Source of the DNA: Streptococcus mitis
GTDB taxonomy: Bacteria; Bacillota; Bacilli; Lactobacillales; Streptococcaceae
NCBI RefSeq assembly: GCF_000722705.1
Contig: NZ_JPFW01000008.1
Span: forward strand, 1 to 64,000
Direction: 5' to 3'
DNA: 64,000 bases
The position numbers were made by a program, and so were the translations under genes. The stretch's first letter is position 1; the number at the start of each line of letters is the position of its first letter. Positions 29,583 to 42,126 of the stretch are shown one piece after another. A model generated the notes under the pieces. It worked only from the letters and a program-made list of their open reading frames with translations, was not told the origin of the DNA and did no database searches.

Positions 29583-29612
29583 AAAATCGTATGAAGTCAT
29601 CATACGATTTTA
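29583..29612 (-). terminator. Terminator of the glg operon
   Basis: Minus strand AAAATCGTATG, short loop, CATACGATTTTT, five bases after the glgA stop. The T-run is part of the 3' arm. Confidence 0.78.
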
Positions 29613-29616
29613 TCTA

Positions 29617-31050
29617 TTAATTAACTAAACTATGGTACAAGTCAAGGTATGATTTGCAGGCTGTATCCCATGAAAAATCACACTCCATAGCTTGTTTTTG
29701 TAAGTTTCTCCAAACGTCAGGATGGTTCCTATACAAGTCCAATGCTGTTTGGAAAGTCCAATTTAACCAATAAGGAGATAGATTGTCAAAGCTAAAGCCA
29801 GTACCGCTTCCTTCGATTGGATTGAAAGCACGAACGGTATCTCGCAAGCCACCAACTTCATGAACCAATGGCAAGGTTCCGTAACGCATAGCCATCATTT
29901 GAGACAAGCCACACGGTTCAAAACGACTTGGCATGAGGAAGAGATCACAAGCAGCGTAGATTTCTTGGGCAAGTTTGACATCAAAAGTGATATTTGATGA
30001 TAGCTTATCTGGGTAAATCTGAGCAAACCATGAGAAAGCCTCTTCAAAGGCAGGATCACCAGTTCCTAAAAGAACAATCTGAACATCATTTTGCAAGATA
30101 TGGTGAAGACTTTCGACCACGACATCAAAACCTTTTTGACGTGTCAAACGAGAAACAATTCCCATCAGTGGAACGTCAGCTCTAACTGGCAAGCCTACTC
30201 TCTCTTGCAATTTTGCCTTATTTCTCGCTTTTCCAGACAAATCTTCCTGATTGAAATGGTAATCTAAAAGAGCATCCGTTTGAGGATTATACAGGTCAGC
30301 ATCAATTCCATTCACGATACCAGACACCTTGCCAGACTCCATTCGAAGAATCTGATCTAAGTTACATCCGAACTGACTGGTCATAATCTCATAAGCATAG
30401 CTAGGCGAAACGGTTGAAACACGGTCAGCATAAAGAATACCAGCCTTCATCCAGTTCAGACAGTTGTTCCAGCGAAGGGTGCCATCAGCATAACGTTCAA
30501 AGCCAACTCCAAACAAATCCCATAACATTCCTTCTGAGAATTGTCCTTGGAATTCCAAATTATGAATGGTTAAAACAGTTTTAATTCCTTGATAAGCTTG
30601 AATCCAACGGTATTTTTCCTTTAACAAGAATGGTATCATGGCTGTATGGTAATCATGAACATGGAGAAGGTCAGGGATAAAGTCAATTCTTTCCATAGCC
30701 TCAATGGCAGAGAGTTGGAAAAAGGCAAAGCGTTCTCCGTCGTCAAAATCACCGTAAACATGGCCACGGAAGAAATAATATTGATTGTCAATAAAGTAGA
30801 AGGTCACACCGTTTAGTACTGTTTTCTTAATTCCACAGTACTGTCTGCGCCAACCAACACTCACCTCAAAATGAAGAACATCTTCAATCTGATTTCCAAA
30901 TTTAGCTTCTACCATGTCATAGTAGGGTAAAACAACTGCCACTTCATGTCCCGCTTTTACTAGTGATTTGGGAAGAGCGCCAATGACGTCTCCCAAACCA
31001 CCTGTTTTTGAAAAGGGGGCACCCTCTGCTGCTACAAATAAAATTTTCAT
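29617..31050 (-). CDS. glgA: Glycogen synthase
   Basis: GT5 retaining glucosyltransferase that elongates alpha-1,4-glucan from ADP-glucose. 477 residues, standard length. The N-terminal ADP-glucose loop is [10 protein letters not shown] (residues 14-23). The C-terminal Rossmann half has [11 protein letters not shown] and [18 protein letters not shown] (with the conserved Glu). Last gene of glgB-C-D-A, overlapping glgD by four bases (translational coupling), and ended by a strong hairpin. Confidence 0.97.
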   Translation of the reverse strand: MKILFVAAEGAPFSKTGGLGDVIGALPKSLVKAGHEVAVVLPYYDMVEAKFGNQIEDVLHFEVSVGWRRQYCGIKKTVLNGVTFYFIDNQYYFFRGHVYGDFDDGERFAFFQLSAIEAMERIDFIPDLLHVHDYHTAMIPFLLKEKYRWIQAYQGIKTVLTIHNLEFQGQFSEGMLWDLFGVGFERYADGTLRWNNCLNWMKAGILYADRVSTVSPSYAYEIMTSQFGCNLDQILRMESGKVSGIVNGIDADLYNPQTDALLDYHFNQEDLSGKARNKAKLQERVGLPVRADVPLMGIVSRLTRQKGFDVVVESLHHILQNDVQIVLLGTGDPAFEEAFSWFAQIYPDKLSSNITFDVKLAQEIYAACDLFLMPSRFEPCGLSQMMAMRYGTLPLVHEVGGLRDTVRAFNPIEGSGTGFSFDNLSPYWLNWTFQTALDLYRNHPDVWRNLQKQAMECDFSWDTACKSYLDLYHSLVN

Positions 31051-32186
31051 GAATGAATATCCTCTGTTACTCTAGCACCTTTCTTAACGACAACTGGATG
31101 TTCTGCAGTGCCTCGAATCACAACACCATCCGCAACTTCAACACCCTTATCCAAGATAGCGTATTCTACCTGAGCTCCTTCTCCAATAACAACACGAGGG
31201 AAAAGTAAGCTATCTTTAACCAAGCTATCCTTATGTACATGAATATTACGTGATAGAACGGAATTAGCCACTTGACCTTCAATGATACTACCAGAGGCAA
31301 ACTGAGAAGTACTTACCTTAGATGTGTTAGCATAGTAAGTTGGTTCTTCGTTCTTAACTTTTGTATAAATCTTTTGGTTTGGTGAGAAGAGAGAATAGAA
31401 TTTTTGCGATTCAAGCATATCGATATTCGCTTGATAGTAAGACTCTACAGAGTGAATATTTGCCAGATAACCTGTATACTCGTAGGCAAAAGCTCCTTCT
31501 TTGGCTGCCAAATCACGTAAAACATAACGTAACTTCTCTGGATGTTCTTTTTTAGATTCCTCTTCTAGACGTTCAATCAACCACGGTGTATCCACTACAA
31601 AAATATCTGTAGACATATTGAATATTTCTTCTGTTGATTTACTATCAAATAGCTTGTGAGAACGAACATGGTCTGTTTCATCCACTTCTAAGATTGCATT
31701 TACTTCTGAAATATCTTTCTTAGGAAGTTTCTTATAGACAACTGTAATAGGCCCCTTCGTTGTGTTATGAAGGTGAAACACTTGGTTCAAATCAATATTA
31801 ATTAAGACATCACAGTTGAGTGATACTGTTTGGTTTGACCCAGAGCGTTTTAAATAAGTGAGTAGCTGTTGGTAATATTCTTTTCCTACCGTACTACTCT
31901 CAACGCGTGTATTATAAATCCCTAGATAATAGTGGCTAAGAAGAGTTGACAACCCCCACTCACGCCCTGAACGGATATGGTCAAAAACAGAACTAATATT
32001 ATCCTGCTGAAAAATACCAAAAACACTGCGAACACCAGCATTGGCAAGACTTGAGAGCGGGAAGTCAATTAAACGATATTTACCACCAAATGGCAAACTA
32101 GCTACTGGACGGTGGTCTGTCAATGTTGACATGTCATGAAAACCAACTGTGTTTCCTAAAATGGCAGAATATTTATCAATCTTCAT
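31047..32186 (-). CDS. glgD: GlgD subunit of glucose-1-phosphate adenylyltransferase
   Basis: 379-residue paralog of GlgC that forms a heteromer with it and modulates activity. The nucleotidyltransferase fold is kept ([21 protein letters not shown]), as is the C-terminal hexapeptide-repeat beta-helix, but the catalytic GGxGTRL loop is replaced by [11 protein letters not shown], so it is likely non-catalytic. Overlaps glgC by 11 bases and glgA by four. Regulatory role is known for Firmicute GlgD proteins. Confidence 0.94.
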   Translation of the reverse strand: MKIDKYSAILGNTVGFHDMSTLTDHRPVASLPFGGKYRLIDFPLSSLANAGVRSVFGIFQQDNISSVFDHIRSGREWGLSTLLSHYYLGIYNTRVESSTVGKEYYQQLLTYLKRSGSNQTVSLNCDVLINIDLNQVFHLHNTTKGPITVVYKKLPKKDISEVNAILEVDETDHVRSHKLFDSKSTEEIFNMSTDIFVVDTPWLIERLEEESKKEHPEKLRYVLRDLAAKEGAFAYEYTGYLANIHSVESYYQANIDMLESQKFYSLFSPNQKIYTKVKNEEPTYYANTSKVSTSQFASGSIIEGQVANSVLSRNIHVHKDSLVKDSLLFPRVVIGEGAQVEYAILDKGVEVADGVVIRGTAEHPVVVKKGARVTEDIHS

Positions 32187-33318
32187 CTGTTGCTACCCCC
32201 ACTACTTCATTATATCCTACAACTTGTACTTCTTCTGTTCCATCAATTTCGACACTATCAGAAATAACTGCACCTTCACCAATAATGGCACGCTTGATTT
32301 TAGCTCCGTGTCCAATAATGGCTCCACTCATGATAACTGAATCTACTACTTCTGCTCCTTCGCGAACTTGCGCCCCTGTTGAAAGGATAGAATGTTTAAC
32401 AGTTCCATCAACGAAACATCCGTCTACAACTAATGAGTCTTCCACATCAGCATTTGCACCAAGGAAGTTTGGCGGTGAAATCAAGTTTCTTGAGTAAATC
32501 TTCCATTGACGGTTACGGCTATCCAAGGCATTTTCTGGAGAAATGTACTCCATGTTGGCTTCCCAAAGTGACTCAATGGTACCAACGTCTTTCCAGTAGC
32601 CATTAAATTCATAGGCATAGACACTTTCACCTGACTCAAGGTAATTTGGAATGACATTTTTACCGAAGTCTGACATATCCACATTGCTCTTTTCAGCAGC
32701 TACTAACATATTGCGCAGGCGTTGCCAATCAAAAATGTAAATCCCCATAGAAGCCTTTGTAGATTTTGGTTGAGCTGGTTTTTCTTCAAATTCTACAATA
32801 CGATTGTTAGCATCTGTGTTCATGATACCAAAACGACTGGCTTCTTTAAGAGGAACATCAAGAACAGCTACTGTCAGGCTGGCATTATTATCCTTATGAG
32901 ACTGGAGCATGGCATCATAATCCATCTTATAGATATGGTCACCCGAAAGAATCAAAACATACTCTGGATTGACACTATCGATATAGTCTATATTTTGATA
33001 AATAGCGTGACTAGTTCCTTCGAACCAACGATTTCCTTCACTTGCAGAATAAGGTTGAAGAATAGAGACACCAGAATTGATACCATCTAGGCCCCAACTT
33101 GAACCATTCCCGATATGATTGTTAAGAGCAAGTGGTTGATACTGTGTGATGACTCCAACATTGTGAATGCCTGAGTTGGCACAGTTTGAGAGAGCAAAGT
33201 CAATGATACGGTAACGCCCACCAAATTGCACAGCTGGTTTTGCGATACTTTGAGTGAGTTTACCGAGACGAGTTCCTTGCCCACCAGCAAGAATCAAAGC
33301 TAACATTTCATTCTTCAT
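32176..33318 (-). CDS. glgC: Glucose-1-phosphate adenylyltransferase (catalytic subunit)
   Basis: Makes ADP-glucose from glucose-1-phosphate and ATP, the controlled step of glycogen synthesis. 380 residues, with the catalytic loop [15 protein letters not shown] (residues 8-22), [26 protein letters not shown] and [11 protein letters not shown]. The C-terminal left-handed beta-helix carries hexapeptide repeats. It overlaps both neighbours by 11 bases. glgC plus glgD is the usual Bacillus/Streptococcus heteromeric arrangement. Confidence 0.97.
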   Translation of the reverse strand: MKNEMLALILAGGQGTRLGKLTQSIAKPAVQFGGRYRIIDFALSNCANSGIHNVGVITQYQPLALNNHIGNGSSWGLDGINSGVSILQPYSASEGNRWFEGTSHAIYQNIDYIDSVNPEYVLILSGDHIYKMDYDAMLQSHKDNNASLTVAVLDVPLKEASRFGIMNTDANNRIVEFEEKPAQPKSTKASMGIYIFDWQRLRNMLVAAEKSNVDMSDFGKNVIPNYLESGESVYAYEFNGYWKDVGTIESLWEANMEYISPENALDSRNRQWKIYSRNLISPPNFLGANADVEDSLVVDGCFVDGTVKHSILSTGAQVREGAEVVDSVIMSGAIIGHGAKIKRAIIGEGAVISDSVEIDGTEEVQVVGYNEVVGVATDED

Positions 33319-35236
33319 TTTCTACTCCTTTTTTGTTTTTACTTGTGACAGTTTTAGTAGGTTTCAAGCGACGCTTGATTTTCCATACACTAGCTCCCAT
33401 AGCAGGTAGGGTAAAGGTCAAGGTCTGCTCATAATCCTTCCATAGTCCTTCTTGCGTTTGAACAGTTTGATTATGCTCTTTCCAGACGCCACCCCACTCT
33501 TCTAACTCAGTATTCCAGACTTCTTCGTAAATCCCTGCGACAGGAAGCCCGATTGTAAAATCTTTTCGTTCCACAGGTGCCATGTTAAAGACACAGACTA
33601 GCATGTCGTCCTTCTTACCTTTACGGATGAAGGAAAGAACGCTCTGATCTCTATTATCTGCATCTATAATTTCAATACCATCATAGCTGGTATCGATTTC
33701 CCACAGACAGCGATGGTCTTTGTAAAACTGGTTTAGCTGAGAAGTGAAATACTTCATCTTAGCATTCATTGGGTCTTCTAAGTTAGACCATTCCAACTGT
33801 TCTTCAGATTTCCATTCTAGGAATTGCCCATATTCACTACCCATGAAGAGTAATTTCTTACCAGGGTGACAAATTTGGTAAGTGTAGAGATTGCGCAAGC
33901 CTGCGAATTGATTGTAACGATCTCCCCACATCTTGTGCATCATACTCTTCTTGCCATGAACCACTTCATCGTGTGAGAATGGTAGGAGATAATTCTCCTT
34001 GAAGACATACATAAAGCTGAAAGTCACCAAGTTAAAGTCGTATTTACGATAAATCGGATCTTCTTCATAGAATCGGAGGATGTCATTCATCCAGCCCATA
34101 TTCCATTTGTAGTCAAAGCCAAGACCATCTGAATCCTTGGTGTCAGTAATCTGAGTAGCTGATGAACTTTCCTCAGCTACCATCATAACATCTGGATGAG
34201 CTTGCTTAATGACATCATTCAAACGTTTTAAGAAATAATAGCCTTCGTAGTTTAGATTACCACCATCTTTATTAGGCGTCCATGGTGCATCATCATAATC
34301 AAGATAGAGCATGTTGCTAACTGCATCCACGCGAATACCGTCCAAATGGTAAAAGTCAATCCAAAACTTAATACTAGAAATCAAGAAGGACTGGACTTCA
34401 TTCTTTCCAAGGTCAAAATTGAGTGCTCCCCAACCGTAGTTATGAGCCTTATTATGGTCTTGGTATTCAAAAGTCGGTGTTCCATCATAATAGGCCAAGG
34501 CATCATCATTGATAGTAAAGTGACCAGGTACCCAGTCTACAATGACTCCAATATTGTTTAAGTGACATTCCTCAACAAAATCTTGAAACTCTTCAGGACG
34601 ACCATAAGCATGCTCTAAAGCAAAGTATCCCATAAGCTGATAACCCCAACTCAGACCGAGAGGGTGGGACATTAAAGGCATAAACTCAATATGAGTATAA
34701 TTCATCTCAACCAAGTAAGGAATGAGTTCATCTTTCAGTTGACCAAAACTATAGGGACTGCCATCAGGATTTCTCTTCCACGATCCAGCATGAACTTCGT
34801 AAATATTAACAGGACGCTCTTCAAAGCTCAAGCGTTTTCTACGCGCTAACCAGAGTCCATCCTTCCATTTTTTCTCTGGAATCTCTGTTAAAATCGCTCC
34901 AGTACCAGGTCGTGCCTCATACCGTACAGCCAAAGGGTCAATCTTCATCAGCTGATGACCATTTGCACGTGTAATATTGTACTTATAAATTTGGCCTTCT
35001 TGAGCAAGACTGGTAAAAACTTCCCAGACTCCAAATTCATTCCGTTCCATTGGGATTTGACTCTCTACCCAATTAGTGAAATCCCCTACCAAGTGAACTG
35101 CCTGAGCATTAGGTGCCCACACACGGAAAGTATAGCCAGACTCACCATCTTTTTCTTCCCTATGCGCTCCCAGATAATGCTGGAGGTGAAAATTCTCACC
35201 TGTCATAAAAGTTTCTAAAGCTTTTTTCTTATCCAT
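33308..35236 (-). CDS. glgB: 1,4-alpha-glucan branching enzyme
   Basis: GH13 enzyme that adds alpha-1,6 branches to glycogen. 642 residues: CBM48 domain (about 25-115, [17 protein letters not shown]), then the catalytic barrel with [16 protein letters not shown] (nucleophile Asp), MMVAEESS (acid/base Glu) and [12 protein letters not shown] (stabilising Asp), then a C-terminal beta domain. First gene of glgBCDA, with its own promoter and a cre site just downstream of it. SD GAGGG. The C-terminal tail is lysine-rich. Confidence 0.97.
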   Translation of the reverse strand: MDKKKALETFMTGENFHLQHYLGAHREEKDGESGYTFRVWAPNAQAVHLVGDFTNWVESQIPMERNEFGVWEVFTSLAQEGQIYKYNITRANGHQLMKIDPLAVRYEARPGTGAILTEIPEKKWKDGLWLARRKRLSFEERPVNIYEVHAGSWKRNPDGSPYSFGQLKDELIPYLVEMNYTHIEFMPLMSHPLGLSWGYQLMGYFALEHAYGRPEEFQDFVEECHLNNIGVIVDWVPGHFTINDDALAYYDGTPTFEYQDHNKAHNYGWGALNFDLGKNEVQSFLISSIKFWIDFYHLDGIRVDAVSNMLYLDYDDAPWTPNKDGGNLNYEGYYFLKRLNDVIKQAHPDVMMVAEESSSATQITDTKDSDGLGFDYKWNMGWMNDILRFYEEDPIYRKYDFNLVTFSFMYVFKENYLLPFSHDEVVHGKKSMMHKMWGDRYNQFAGLRNLYTYQICHPGKKLLFMGSEYGQFLEWKSEEQLEWSNLEDPMNAKMKYFTSQLNQFYKDHRCLWEIDTSYDGIEIIDADNRDQSVLSFIRKGKKDDMLVCVFNMAPVERKDFTIGLPVAGIYEEVWNTELEEWGGVWKEHNQTVQTQEGLWKDYEQTLTFTLPAMGASVWKIKRRLKPTKTVTSKNKKGVENEE

Positions 35237-35251
35237 ATACCCTCCTATCTT

Positions 35252-35267
35252 TTGTAAGCGTTTTCTA
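35252..35267 (-). promoter_or_regulatory. cre site (CcpA) of the glg operon
   Basis: Plus-strand TTGTAAGCGTTTTCTA fits all 16 positions of WTGNAANCGNWNNCWW. It lies just downstream of the glgB -10, where bound CcpA would block transcription, so glucose should repress glycogen synthesis genes. Confidence 0.8.
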
Positions 35268-35274
35268 TAGTTTT

Positions 35275-35303
35275 ATTATACTATCTTTTTAGATAAGATT
35301 CAA
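35275..35303 (-). promoter_or_regulatory. Promoter of the glg operon
   Basis: Minus strand TTGAAT (35298-35303), 17-bp spacer, TATAAT (35275-35280). The 320-bp gap between glgB and pulA holds this promoter, two cre-like sites and the pulA terminator; I see no small gene in it. Confidence 0.82.
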
Positions 35304-35396
35304 GTAAATTACTATATTTGCTAAAAATTCTTTTGAAAGTCTTCAATAAATTAACTTATTTCTTCACTTATAAGTCAGGAATTTTTCAGAAACGCT

Positions 35397-35412
35397 TTGA
35401 AAACGAATTGTT
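35397..35412 (+). promoter_or_regulatory. Second cre-like site upstream of glgB
   Basis: TTGAAAACGAATTGTT fits 15 of 16 positions of the cre pattern; the conserved C of the right half is G. It sits about 95 bases upstream of the glgB -35 and could cooperate with the downstream site. Confidence 0.4.
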
Positions 35413-35469
35413 TTTTTACAATACTACCATAAAGTTCGTTATTTTACTAACAAAAAAATAATTTTAAGT

Positions 35470-35504
35470 AAAAAAATAAACCAGGAAATAAATTTCCTGA
35501 TTTT
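35470..35504 (-). terminator. Terminator of pulA
   Basis: Minus strand ATCAGGAAAT, short loop, ATTTCCTGGT, then TTATTTTTTT. Confidence 0.78.
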
Positions 35505-35556
35505 ATTGTTTTTAAAAGATAAACTACTGCAAATGAAATTAAATTGCAAATTTATT

Positions 35557-37836
35557 CTACAAGACTTTAAAGACGCTGGCGCTAACACCACCAACCGTGT
35601 CTTTATCAGCTAAATGGCTATTGGTCACCAAGAGTTCTAGATTTCCTGCATTTTCAAACTGGAAGTCTTGCCCTTTAGCATTAAAGACAACCAATAGGTG
35701 TTCTTCGCCATGAATCTCATAGACAATCCAACCACTGTGTTCATTTGCTGAATGAACAAAGACATGATGGTAAATTTCTTCATAAGTAGGGTAAGAAAAG
35801 GCGCTGGTTTCTGTCTTCAAACGAATCATCTGACGAATAAATTCGATGCTATCTTGACGCTCATTAATCAAGTCCCAGTTTACTTGGTTCACACTGTCTG
35901 GAGCATTATAGCTATTCATAGCACGCTCTCTATCATCATGAGTCAACTCACCATTCTCACCTGTAGCAACTAGTTTGGTACGACCAAATTCTTGACCGAT
36001 TTCCATAAAGGCCATCCCCTGCATGAGCAGATTCATTGCTGTGGCAGTCTCGACCTTACGCATGATTTGCTCGGAACTATGGTCTGGATGAAGGGTTGCC
36101 AACAAATCGTGAAGATTGTAATTGTCATGGGCTTCTACATAATTAAGCACTTGATTTGGATGTGTATAGGTCCCTAATTCACGACTGCCAAGGATTGCTT
36201 TGGCTAGAATTGGCTCTGTCGCAGCACCACTGACAAAACCTGACTTGATAGCACCGTAGACTTCTCCCCCTTTAACAGCATCGCGCTGATTGTCATTAAA
36301 GAAACCAATATTGGGCATCTGATAGGCATTGTCTTTCTTAGCCTTATCATAAGGGGCAAGACCTGTTCCCATATCCCATCCTTCTCCATAGAGGATAATG
36401 TTTGGATCGATTTCATCCAATCTCTGGCGAATCATCTGCATGGTCTTAACATCATGAATCCCCATCAAGTCAAAACGGAAGCCGTCAATATTGTATTCCT
36501 GCACCCAGTATAGAAGAGAATCAATCATATACTTGCGGAACATTTCGTGTTCACTGGCAGTTTCATTTCCAACACCCGTTCCATTCTGGAAGGTACCATC
36601 TGGATTCATACGATAATAGTAATCAGGGACAGTTGTTTGGAAAGGTGCATCAACAACTGAGAAGGTATGATTATAGACCACATCCATAATAACACCAATA
36701 CCCGCATCGTGATAAGCTTGAACCATGGTCTTCAAATCACGAATAGCCTGAGCTGGATCATCTGGATTTGTTGAAAGACTGGTTTCTGGTGCGTTATAGT
36801 TTTGTGGGTCATAACCCCAGTTGTAGGTTACATTTCCATCCGTATCGTATTCTTTGTGACGGTCTGCAATTGGTTGCAACTGAACATAATTGTAACCTAT
36901 CTTCTTGATGTAATCAAAAGCAGTTGACTGGCCGTACTGGTTAACCGTTCCAGTCTGAGCAGCACCCAAGAAAGTTCCTCGAAGATGTTCATCCACACCT
37001 GAGGTCGGTGATTTGGTCAAATCACGAATGTGCATTTCACAAATAACTGCCTTACATGGATTTTTCAAACGCCAAGTAGCCTCAGAACCGTGCTTAACCT
37101 CAAAGTTTTCAACTTGCTTTTCTTCATGACTCAAAATAGCTGAACGTTTGCCATCAGGACTGGTCGCGATTGTATAAGGATCACGTGTCAAGGTTTGGTG
37201 ATGAGGGAATTGGACTTGATACTGATAAGCCTTACCAGTCAAATCTTCCTCAACATCCAAACTCCAGACACCGATTGTATTGTCTTTATGGTTATAAGAG
37301 TAGCTATTGCCTCTCTCCATATCAAAAGTCTTCCAAACAGGAGCAACATTAGTAGCTGATTCATAAACAACAACCTGCACTTCTATCGCTGTTGGAGCCC
37401 AAAGGGCAAAATGAGCCTGATTGTCCTCTACACGGCACCCCAATTCTCCTTGGTAACCCCAATGATGGTCAAAACTAGCACTGTTAATAGCCTTGTCAAA
37501 GGCAAAAGGATTTTGATTTTTATAGAAAGGGCTGGCAATAGCAGGATTTTCAGAATAATAAATTCTATCATCCCCTTCCAAAATCCAGACCTCTGTTAAA
37601 AGGGGATAGTGATTAAAACGAATAGCATATTCTTTACTGGTTTGACCTGTATGAACCACAAAATTCAAGCTTTCTAAGGCATGAGAACTTGGATGTTCAA
37701 AACTAAATAAGGCACCAAAATAATCTTCTTTGTAAGTCAGTAGATCAATTCGTTGATCTTGACTTTTTACAAAAGAGCAAGTGTCGTATTCTCCATTCTT
37801 GCGATGGTAATGAATGCGCATAGGGTAGTTATACAT
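35557..37836 (-). CDS. pulA: Type I pullulanase, cytoplasmic
   Basis: GH13 debranching enzyme cleaving alpha-1,6 links in glycogen and imported maltodextrins. 759 residues without signal peptide or LPxTG, so distinct from the large surface pullulanase SpuA. An N-terminal domain is followed by CBM48 (about 125-215), the family signature YNWGYDPQNYN, then VIMDVVYNHTF, GFRFDLMGIHD (nucleophile), ILYGEGWDMG (acid/base) and NYVEAHDNYNLHD. It has its own terminator and lies upstream of the glg operon in the same direction, giving synthesis and degradation functions side by side. Confidence 0.95.
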   Translation of the reverse strand: MYNYPMRIHYHRKNGEYDTCSFVKSQDQRIDLLTYKEDYFGALFSFEHPSSHALESLNFVVHTGQTSKEYAIRFNHYPLLTEVWILEGDDRIYYSENPAIASPFYKNQNPFAFDKAINSASFDHHWGYQGELGCRVEDNQAHFALWAPTAIEVQVVVYESATNVAPVWKTFDMERGNSYSYNHKDNTIGVWSLDVEEDLTGKAYQYQVQFPHHQTLTRDPYTIATSPDGKRSAILSHEEKQVENFEVKHGSEATWRLKNPCKAVICEMHIRDLTKSPTSGVDEHLRGTFLGAAQTGTVNQYGQSTAFDYIKKIGYNYVQLQPIADRHKEYDTDGNVTYNWGYDPQNYNAPETSLSTNPDDPAQAIRDLKTMVQAYHDAGIGVIMDVVYNHTFSVVDAPFQTTVPDYYYRMNPDGTFQNGTGVGNETASEHEMFRKYMIDSLLYWVQEYNIDGFRFDLMGIHDVKTMQMIRQRLDEIDPNIILYGEGWDMGTGLAPYDKAKKDNAYQMPNIGFFNDNQRDAVKGGEVYGAIKSGFVSGAATEPILAKAILGSRELGTYTHPNQVLNYVEAHDNYNLHDLLATLHPDHSSEQIMRKVETATAMNLLMQGMAFMEIGQEFGRTKLVATGENGELTHDDRERAMNSYNAPDSVNQVNWDLINERQDSIEFIRQMIRLKTETSAFSYPTYEEIYHHVFVHSANEHSGWIVYEIHGEEHLLVVFNAKGQDFQFENAGNLELLVTNSHLADKDTVGGVSASVFKVL

Positions 37837-37951
37837 TGTTTTTCCCTTTTCTATTCTTAATTTATTTCTGTTTCACTAAAAAATTCTTGACAAGTTTTGT
37901 ACCGACTAACAAACATTGTCATACTATCTAAACTCTAATTTTAAACGATTA

Positions 37952-39919
<1,968 letters not shown>

Positions 39920-39932
39920 TTACCATAAACTA

Positions 39933-39957
39933 AGCCCTCCTCACAAACGAGAAGGGC
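39933..39957. other. Stable stem-loop between the MFS gene and ligA
   Basis: GCCCTCCTC-acaaac-GAGAAGGGC, nearly perfect and GC-rich. In minus orientation (the direction of both genes) it is followed by TTAGTTT rather than a clear T-run, so it may be a weak terminator for the MFS gene or an RNA-stability element. Confidence 0.45.
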
Positions 39958-40002
39958 GGAAAAAACACTTAGATTGGAATTATTTTTAAAACTCAAACAG
40001 AC

Positions 40003-41181
40003 TTATATCTCTTTTTTAAAATGAGTTCGTACATAACCTAGAGCTAAGAGAGATAAAGCAACAACTCCTAGTCCTATAATCAAGAAAGAATAAAGATGGA
40101 CACTTGGAAGCAAGGTCATTAAACCTGTTGCTACAGGCATAAATAGTATAGCTAGGGTATAAATCGAACTTAGGACTCTGCCCAGATATTCACCATCAAC
40201 CTTGGTTTGTACTTGAGTAAAAAAGTGAATATTGAACATCGTCATAAATAGTTCACAAATGAAATTCCCTGAAAAAGCGAGATAGGAGGGGAGGGTAAAT
40301 CCCATTATCATCACCCCAAGTCCAGTCAGAGCTAATAACAACAAAAGCATTTCCATACTGGCTTTAATCTTATTAGCTAGCAAAGCCCCAACAATAGATC
40401 CGATAGCCCCCATTGTCAAAATAGTGGCATAGGAACCTTGTACTCCATATAGCTGATTTGAAAAGGGAAGGAGATAATTAAAGGCTGCAAAGAAAAAATT
40501 GACACTTGAAGCCATGACTAGTAAAAAGAAGATTTCCTTTTGCTTGACAATATAGCGAACTCCCTCCTTAATATCAGAAAAAATAACTTTAAATGTGAGT
40601 TTCTTCTCACCCAAAGTCTTCCCTTCTTTCTTTGGAAGCAAGGCTACCAAGCCAAAAGCGAGAAAAAAACTAAGGGCATCTAATACCAAGGTAATGCGAA
40701 GACTTGCGAATTGTAAAACCAGAAAAGAGAGTACAGGAGAACTCACACTGACAACCTGCATCACCAATTCCAAACGAGAATTGTAGAGGACCAGTTCATC
40801 CTTCTCTACCAATTCTGTGATAATGGCCTTATTTGCAGGTCTAGAAAAGGCAAAAGCAATAGCCTGCACAATATTAGCAAGAATCAAAGCCCCAATCATC
40901 CAGCTGTCATTCCTTATGAACGAAATAGCTAAACAAAGAATCCCACAAACAAGGTCTGTCGTCATTAAAATCTTACGACGAGAAAAACGGTCTGAAATAA
41001 CTCCGCCGAAGGGATTGACGAGAATAGATGTAACGAGTTCAGAAATCTGATACATTCCTAAAACTGTCTGTCCGATAGTCCCCATGGAAGCCAACCAGAC
41101 ACTATTTCCATAATCATAGAGCATATTACCTATCTTGTTAACAGCTCCACGACTAATCAGCTGTACTGCATAGCGATTCAT
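40003..41181 (-). CDS. MFS transporter (probable exporter)
   Basis: 392-residue major facilitator protein with about 12 hydrophobic helices. The loop 2-3 signature is FGGVISDRFSRRKILM (residues 58-73). The first half resembles the MefA/TetV-like multidrug exporter branch, but the substrate is unknown. It follows the Rgg-type regulator gene in the same direction. The start codon is preceded by SD GAGAGGAG, which is itself inside a large hairpin (see 41183-41237). A TGATACAAT -10 inside the hairpin loop could give the gene its own promoter. Confidence 0.85.
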   Translation of the reverse strand: MNRYAVQLISRGAVNKIGNMLYDYGNSVWLASMGTIGQTVLGMYQISELVTSILVNPFGGVISDRFSRRKILMTTDLVCGILCLAISFIRNDSWMIGALILANIVQAIAFAFSRPANKAIITELVEKDELVLYNSRLELVMQVVSVSSPVLSFLVLQFASLRITLVLDALSFFLAFGLVALLPKKEGKTLGEKKLTFKVIFSDIKEGVRYIVKQKEIFFLLVMASSVNFFFAAFNYLLPFSNQLYGVQGSYATILTMGAIGSIVGALLANKIKASMEMLLLLLALTGLGVMIMGFTLPSYLAFSGNFICELFMTMFNIHFFTQVQTKVDGEYLGRVLSSIYTLAILFMPVATGLMTLLPSVHLYSFLIIGLGVVALSLLALGYVRTHFKKEI

Positions 41182-41182
41182 A

Positions 41183-41237
41183 AAAAAACTCCTCTCAAAT
41201 TTTGAAACTATTGTATCAAAACCGAAAGGAGTTTTTT
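41183..41237 (-). promoter_or_regulatory. Terminator-like hairpin holding the MFS SD, with a promoter in its loop
   Basis: Arms AAAAAACTCCT (41227-41237) and AGGAGTTTTTT (41183-41193), written as read on the minus strand, pair over 11 bases. The 33-base loop contains TGATACAAT (TACAAT at 41210-41215). The SD of the MFS gene (GAGAGGAG) overlaps the 3' arm. The 3' arm ends in T6 just before the ATG, as in an intrinsic terminator. Confidence 0.6.
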
Positions 41238-41260
41238 ATTTTTTCCCTTATTTGGGAAAA

Positions 41261-42124
41261 TTAATCTTTGACAAATTTTTCGTAGTGTTCCTGATAGTAG
41301 GCTACTTGTTCAGGAAGACCTAACACATCAAAAATATGCATGGCCTCTTTCATCTGCTTACAGCCTTCTGTACACTGTCCTTTTTGATATAAGGCAAAAC
41401 CTTTGAGATAATGGAAAATATTACGCTCATAAAGTTTAATACCTTTGCCAATAATCTTCTCTGTATAAGTCTCAAAATAGTTGGCATTATCAAAAGAAGA
41501 ATGCTCTAAACAATGCTGGTAACAATTGAGGGCCAAAATCAAAACCAATCTCTTATGGCGACCAATTTCTTGATAAAATTCCTCCCTCTCCATAACTTCT
41601 CTACCAATTCGAGTGACATAGTCCACATCGTAGAAACTATAGAGGTTTCCAAAAAGAATCAACTCATACATGGTCCATTCTTCTGTTTTGAAAAGATAAT
41701 CTGCTACCTTATCCAAATCATCCTGCTTCATATCATAACTCGAATCTCTTTGACAAATCAGACCCTGTAGCAAAATCCAGTTCAGCTCAAAATAAAGGGG
41801 AGTCGTCGAACTCTTAGCCTTTTCAAGTTGTTCTCTTTGAATCTTTTGAAAACCTGCAATATCATTTGAATAGTAAAGAGGCACAATTTGTCCCATCATG
41901 GCAACATGTTCATGATTATGAAAATTCCTTGCCTTATCCATGAAATTTTCGATTGTTACATGAATGTTATCCAAAAGCTCAAAGAAACGTGAGACTGCTA
42001 GGTCAGACTCCCCAAGCTCAAAGCGAGATAACTGAGAAGTTGAACAGGACTCGCCTGCAGCCTCCTTTAAAGAATAATTTCCACTTGTCCGAAATTCACG
42101 AAATACTTTTCCTAGATTTTCCAT
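41261..42124 (-). CDS. Rgg/MutR-family transcriptional regulator
   Basis: Cytoplasmic regulator with an N-terminal XRE helix-turn-helix (GKVFREFRTSGNYSLKEAAG through STSQLSRFELGES, about residues 5-45) and a C-terminal helical TPR-like domain typical of Rgg proteins that sense short peptides. I use the ATG at 42124 (MENLGKVF, 287 residues): AGGTG lies just upstream and Rgg proteins start this way. It follows the ABC-F gene by two bases. No short hydrophobic peptide gene is visible in the flanks, so the ligand is unknown. The downstream MFS gene is the obvious candidate target. Confidence 0.87.
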   Translation of the reverse strand: MENLGKVFREFRTSGNYSLKEAAGESCSTSQLSRFELGESDLAVSRFFELLDNIHVTIENFMDKARNFHNHEHVAMMGQIVPLYYSNDIAGFQKIQREQLEKAKSSTTPLYFELNWILLQGLICQRDSSYDMKQDDLDKVADYLFKTEEWTMYELILFGNLYSFYDVDYVTRIGREVMEREEFYQEIGRHKRLVLILALNCYQHCLEHSSFDNANYFETYTEKIIGKGIKLYERNIFHYLKGFALYQKGQCTEGCKQMKEAMHIFDVLGLPEQVAYYQEHYEKFVKD

Positions 42125-42126
42125 CT

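Noticed and set aside
32123-32497. 124-codon plus-strand frame across the glgC/glgD junction
   Set aside because: Overlaps two certain genes with known motifs; composition is Thr/Ser/Pro-rich shadow of hexapeptide repeats.
41185-41260. Search for a short hydrophobic peptide (SHP) gene beside the Rgg regulator
   Set aside because: Only about 80 bases lie downstream and two upstream, and no small hydrophobic open frame with a ribosome site is present.
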